Positions 62,801-64,000 of a stretch of 64,000 nucleotides of DNA are shown one piece after another. Source of the stretch: Ardenticatenaceae bacterium. GTDB lineage: Bacteria; Chloroflexota; Anaerolineae; Promineifilales; Promineifilaceae. The stretch covers positions 1-64,000 of the forward strand of contig JACKBT010000012.1 in NCBI GenBank assembly GCA_020634415.1. The letters run 5' to 3'. The position numbers were made by a program, and so were the translations under genes. The notes under the pieces were generated by a model, which saw only the letters and a program-made list of their open reading frames with translations, was not told the origin of the DNA and searched no databases. Within the stretch, counting starts at the first letter, position 1, and every line of letters begins with the position of its first letter.

Positions 62801-62941
62801 GGTGGAGGTTGTTTGGCTAGTGGGGGTGGGGAGAACGGCTGTGGGGGCCAGGGTGGGCAGGGGCTGTTCTTCTTCCTCGCGGCGGCAGGCGACGAGGATG
62901 AAGATAAAGATGAGGATAAGAGGGAAAAGGTGTTTACGCAT
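56825..62941 (-). CDS. alpha-2-macroglobulin-like lipoprotein
   Basis: 2038 residues. A lipoprotein signal ends FIFILVAC (Cys19), then Glu- and Pro/Thr-rich linkers. Several Ig-like domains (SAPG.KALLDGAITLRFDQPM-type repeats) fill ~85-500. The MG2 mark YLYTDRPIYRPGDTISYKG is near residue 725, a Gly-rich FGGGGGG bait-like stretch near 1300, and the A2M mark WTAHITTDANGQASVSITLP near 1320. The thioester domain begins near 1540, but the GCxEQ site reads ACAHW: Cys kept, Glu-Gln lost. It is probably a periplasmic or surface protein that traps or braces without thioester chemistry. The usual pbpC partner is absent. Confidence 0.9.
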   Translation of the reverse strand: MRKHLFPLILIFIFILVACRREEEEQPLPTLAPTAVLPTPTSQTTSTDITTEEEPTAVSQATPLPQPTATTPPLPAVDLADIDWPPQLLYSSPAPGEKALLDGAITLRFDQPMDQASVEENFVVETADSAQTASGTFTWPRPDTLVFTPRSDLNRAQKYNISLSQTALSANGQTLFAPINLQLETIGYLEASQLIPTDGNQNVQTDTAITILFNRPVVPLVSTSQQAGLPQPLTLDPPVDGTGEWISTSIYRFTPTQPLDGATTYTAQIAAGLEDVTGGLLQNDITWSFTTLSPSVVSTQPDTGAANINPTLPLTITFNMPMERESTENAVTLRGGSSGQLDFQWSDNDRVLTIIPRQPLDLETDYRLFVGQFARSANGQANMDAETVTNFSTVPFPAVISTTPRSGATADPWQRGFTVGFTAPMDVDTLEDHILINPTPTGRINYYFNEFNFELYVDFALERNTDYTITIPNTAADPFGNTIGRDYTWQFTAPGYGQIASFNLPQQISQLSSSFPTRVGIIHINTPQLDVALYDIGLPLNFINNPYELNDYVPATNPLRTWSIPIETEADQAGLYTLPLADGSTLPNGIYYLSLATDGDDPNVRYWQNRRHLLIVADTNIVVKEMFDEAHVWVTDLATGEPVSGRNLTFYNDRGAPIGTAVSDNNGFASFAYSRQEYLAGVTVISSEAGQPGFGVGSSRWSGGANPWEMGISNIGYSADSPTFAYLYTDRPIYRPGDTISYKGIVRDNNYGRYTPPTPQSITINLTSYNFYIENGVDETFTVQVESDGTFSGEYLIPDDIPLGSYQFSISSDGINAFRTFTVAEYRAPEFLASVTPDRPDALRGETIDITVQADYFFGGPATDLNLNWTVYADTFRPRVAGPYYEFGDGGGYYYRDFGPFGGGFGETGLGEWVTGGEGQTDGNGRFTFTLPADLLNDFDPGSRQLTIEVTINDLSEFPVSTRTRVTMHAAASYVGIIPSDYLINAGQAASVNLLTTDWAGEPSGNQSVEVIFYQREWRSTRTNDYGIYYTAWEPIDTEVARAQVTTDAQGEASASFTPEFGGSYVAIATVTDSSGRTQQSSTNLWVIDPGYGGWRTDPKERSMELTADQDEYSPGDTAHILVQSPFTEPVQAWLTIERGRLIEQRVITLPSSSEVVDIPITADHAPNIYVSIVAIKPVNSEDNPYADIRLGIVELPVSTEQLALNLELTPQGSNFAPGSTVTYDILVTDYAGNPVTADLSLALVDLAVLTLKEDNAPNILEAFYAPQPYRSQVGAGLFISGEGLEPEIPFEGGGFGGGGGGLEADAALARAVGEEDDVRRDFRDTAYWTAHITTDANGQASVSITLPDNLTTWRLSSKAVTDNTLVGQTNVDIIASLPLLIRPVTPRFLTVGDVVQLGAIVNNNTGSAIEATVTLEADGLTLRTAEQTVSIAANSQELVRWPVTVNDVQWADLTFRVAGGGFSDASKPTFGEGDDQLIPVYRFNAEDVVGTSGVLAESGRRVEALLLPPNADTRIGAVDITLSPSLAAAMIETLQAHNELDYIPACAHWLANRLLPNVATLRALNELNLDNPPLTAELTTLIETAVAQLETLQLSDGGWTWCYNTQSDPYISAITLLSLIKAQQAGFAVDSAVIEGGISYVARQVRPAASLTETYDINRQAFYLYVLAEATYQANAEADELFDEHRALLDPAAKALLALVYELSGDAGDNQESLLADVNDAAILSATGAFWQNTTQDYRSFMSDVRGTAVIIDALTRIQPDNGLLPQAVRWLMAARQTLIWETPLDTATAVSALTDYMLISGELEADFGYGLLVNGQEWTDGAFTPETITSNDFVSVANNRLVRDVANFFEFRRGEGNGSLYYTMHLDSFVDANSVTAVNRGFTVQRTYYDADCDPETETCEPITQLAAGQQVRVELTIIAEHDMFNVIVQDPIPAGAEAIDPTLDTSAAGYVGSISRTDDEFRYGYWGWWYFDRIEYRDEQVRFLSQFLPAGTYQYTYYLQATIPGEFQVMPTTARQEFFPEVFGRSDGLVFTVAE

Positions 62942-63244
62942 GTTGTCTCCGATGACGTGAGGTGAGTGATGTAAATGGCTTTGGCTCCCGGCCCCACGGT
63001 CATGCTGTTTGATGTTTTTATAGAGCTGCGAGGTTTGTTAAACCAGGAGGTTTTGAGTGTACCAACGATTAGGAGTATACCACTTTCTGATGCTTATCAG
63101 AATGCGGTATACGGGATTCATAGTTGATTTTTATCATGTTGGAGCGGGGGGTGCATGTCGCCAGGGCGATGATTGGGCTACTGTTGGGCGATGATTGGGG
63201 AATTGTGTGGCAGGTTGGGCGGCGGTTGGTATAATGAGGGGGCT
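62942..63244. other. intergenic region with hairpin
   Basis: 303 bp. GTATACCACTTTCTGAT (63074 on) pairs with ATCAGAATGCGGTATAC to 63109 with a few mismatches. A TATAAT hexamer at 63229-63234 lies just before tadA. Nothing else is seen. Confidence 0.5.
63229..63234 (+). promoter_or_regulatory. possible -10 box (TATAAT) of tadA
   Basis: TATAAT 11 nt upstream of the GTG; no good -35 at 17 bp. If real, the transcript would start within a few bases of the start codon. Confidence 0.35.
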
Positions 63245-63742
63245 GTGACTGATGAATGGCTCGTTACCAAGGAAGATGATTTTGTAGCACCGGATGATGT
63301 GGTGTGGATGGGATTGGCTCTGGAGCAGGCGGGGCAAGCGGCCGTTTTGGACGAAGTGCCTGTCGGTGCAATAGCTGTCTATCAGGGACAGGTTATTGGT
63401 CGAGGCTATAACCGCAAGGAGTGCGATCTTGATCCGACGGCTCATGCGGAGATGATGGCGTTGAAGGAAGCGGCCGTTTTTTTGAACAATTGGCGGCTTT
63501 TGGATGTGACGTTGTACTGCACTTTGGAGCCATGCCCGATGTGTGCCGGGGCTATGATTCAGGCGCGACTGCCGCGTTTGGTGTATGGGGCGAAGGATAC
63601 ACGCTTTGGGGCCGATGGTTCGATTGTGAGTGTGATTCGGGCCCCGGGTTTTAATCATCGGGTGGCGGTAACGGGCGGGGTGCTGGCGGATGAAGCAGCG
63701 GAGTTGTTGCAGCAGTTCTTTCAAAAATTGCGTGGTCGGTAG
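63245..63742 (+). CDS. tadA: tRNA-specific adenosine deaminase
   Basis: Converts A34 of tRNA-Arg(ACG) to inosine. 165 residues from the GTG at 63245. The zinc motif is TAHAEMMALKEA (His and catalytic Glu) and TLEPCPMCAGAMI (PCxxC). An in-frame ATG at 63173 would add 24 residues not typical of the family, and the TATAAT at 63229 would lie inside it. GAGGGG precedes the GTG very closely, so the start is uncertain. Followed by tRNA-Ser. Confidence 0.9.
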   Translation: MTDEWLVTKEDDFVAPDDVVWMGLALEQAGQAAVLDEVPVGAIAVYQGQVIGRGYNRKECDLDPTAHAEMMALKEAAVFLNNWRLLDVTLYCTLEPCPMCAGAMIQARLPRLVYGAKDTRFGADGSIVSVIRAPGFNHRVAVTGGVLADEAAELLQQFFQKLRGR

Positions 63743-63830
63743 ACAAGAGGGGCGAGACAATCGGAATGTTTGGTTCTTTCATGATTGTTGTGTCATAGCT
63801 GATTGTCCCGCCCGTACAATTATATGAAAT

Positions 63831-63917
63831 GGAGAGGTGCCGGAGCGGTTGATCGGGGCGCTCTCGAAAAGCGTTGTGGCCTTGCGGTCACCGTGGGTTC
63901 GAATCCCACCCTCTCCG
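63831..63917 (+). tRNA. tRNA-Ser (CGA)
   Basis: Acceptor arms GGAGAGG and CCTCTCC. The D arm follows. The anticodon stem is GCGCT/AGCGT (one G-U) with loop CTCGAAA, anticodon CGA. It has a long variable arm typical of serine tRNA (TGTGGCCTTGCGGTCACC) and a T arm GTGGGTTCGAATCCCAC. CCA is not encoded. Confidence 0.97.
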
Positions 63918-63925
63918 CCTTTTGT

Positions 63926-63962
63926 TAAAAAGCCTTCCTGTGTAAATGGGAAGGCTTTTTGT
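63926..63962 (+). terminator. rho-independent terminator after tRNA-Ser
   Basis: AAAAAGCCTTCC pairs with GGAAGGCTTTTT, 10-nt loop, T-run. Confidence 0.93.
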
Positions 63963-64000
63963 TTGGTAAGGAATGGGTTGGTTGAGTAATCAGTACGTTG

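Overview
This 64 kb window looks like a chromosome segment of a Chloroflexota bacterium (Anaerolineae, Ardenticatenia or Caldilineae-like). The assignment is an inference from family content and style: Pro/Thr-rich (TPTPTP) and VEVTR-type linkers behind lipoprotein signal peptides, a class II diterpene-cyclase-like gene, many multiheme cytochromes, large DUF2723- and PTPS-related membrane proteins, and intergenic DNA full of short tandem and palindromic repeats. The most pervasive signal is the palindrome AACGGCCGTT (core ACGGCCGT), which recurs well over a hundred times by eye, mostly inside genes on both strands. It leaves N-G-R, T-A-V or R-P marks in the proteins.

Layout. 1-13 kb: diterpene cyclase-like gene; then leftward HAD hydrolase, gatB, and an array of two-gene cassettes between gatB and an aminotransferase. 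The cassettes are hypothetical + retropepsin, coiled-coil + hypothetical, and restriction enzyme-like + DNA methyltransferase. The first ~101-107 bp of gatB is repeated after each cassette, so gatB carries two extra truncated 5' copies. Then come a pseudokinase/FGE-like protein, a CPA2/RCK antiporter and a NUDIX protein. 13-18 kb: dispersed structured repeats, a methyltransferase, DoxX and SulP. 17.5-22.1 kb: sulfur assimilation (CysM-like synthase, JAMM peptidase, ThiS/CysO-like carrier, MoeB-rhodanese activator) with an IS630-type insertion after the synthase and a SAM-I riboswitch with terminator before the peptidase. 22-28 kb: TumE/TumA-like toxin-antitoxin pair, adenine deaminase and two sensory kinases. 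28-36 kb: small conserved protein, DUF2723 protein, YhhN, a degenerate kinase, a TrkA-type protein and a divergent AmmeMemoRadiSam pair. 36.1-36.85 kb: a nest of structured repeats. 36.85-43.5 kb: response regulator, hybrid kinase, GNAT, pyrE and a PTPS-related membrane protein. 43.5-46.8 kb: S9 peptidase remnant and a lipoprotein gene split by an IS4-type element with an 11-bp duplication. 46.9-55.3 kb: S9 peptidase and a four-gene electron-transfer cluster (8-, 14- and 10-heme cytochromes plus a cytochrome b-like protein). 55.4-64 kb: XRE regulator, C39-like peptidase, hypothetical, giant alpha-2-macroglobulin-like lipoprotein, tadA and tRNA-Ser(CGA).

How the genes work together. The sulfur cluster probably makes cysteine from a protein thiocarboxylate: MoeB-rhodanese charges the carrier, CysM transfers sulfur, and JAMM releases the product or matures the carrier, under SAM control. 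The cytochrome cluster probably passes electrons between the quinone pool and heme-rich extracytoplasmic proteins. The gatB array is the strongest candidate for an undescribed mobile arrangement: successive accessory pairs, including an apparent restriction-modification system, at the 5' end of one essential gene, each leaving a long direct repeat that keeps gatB intact. Function calls are from motif recognition by eye; no searches were run.
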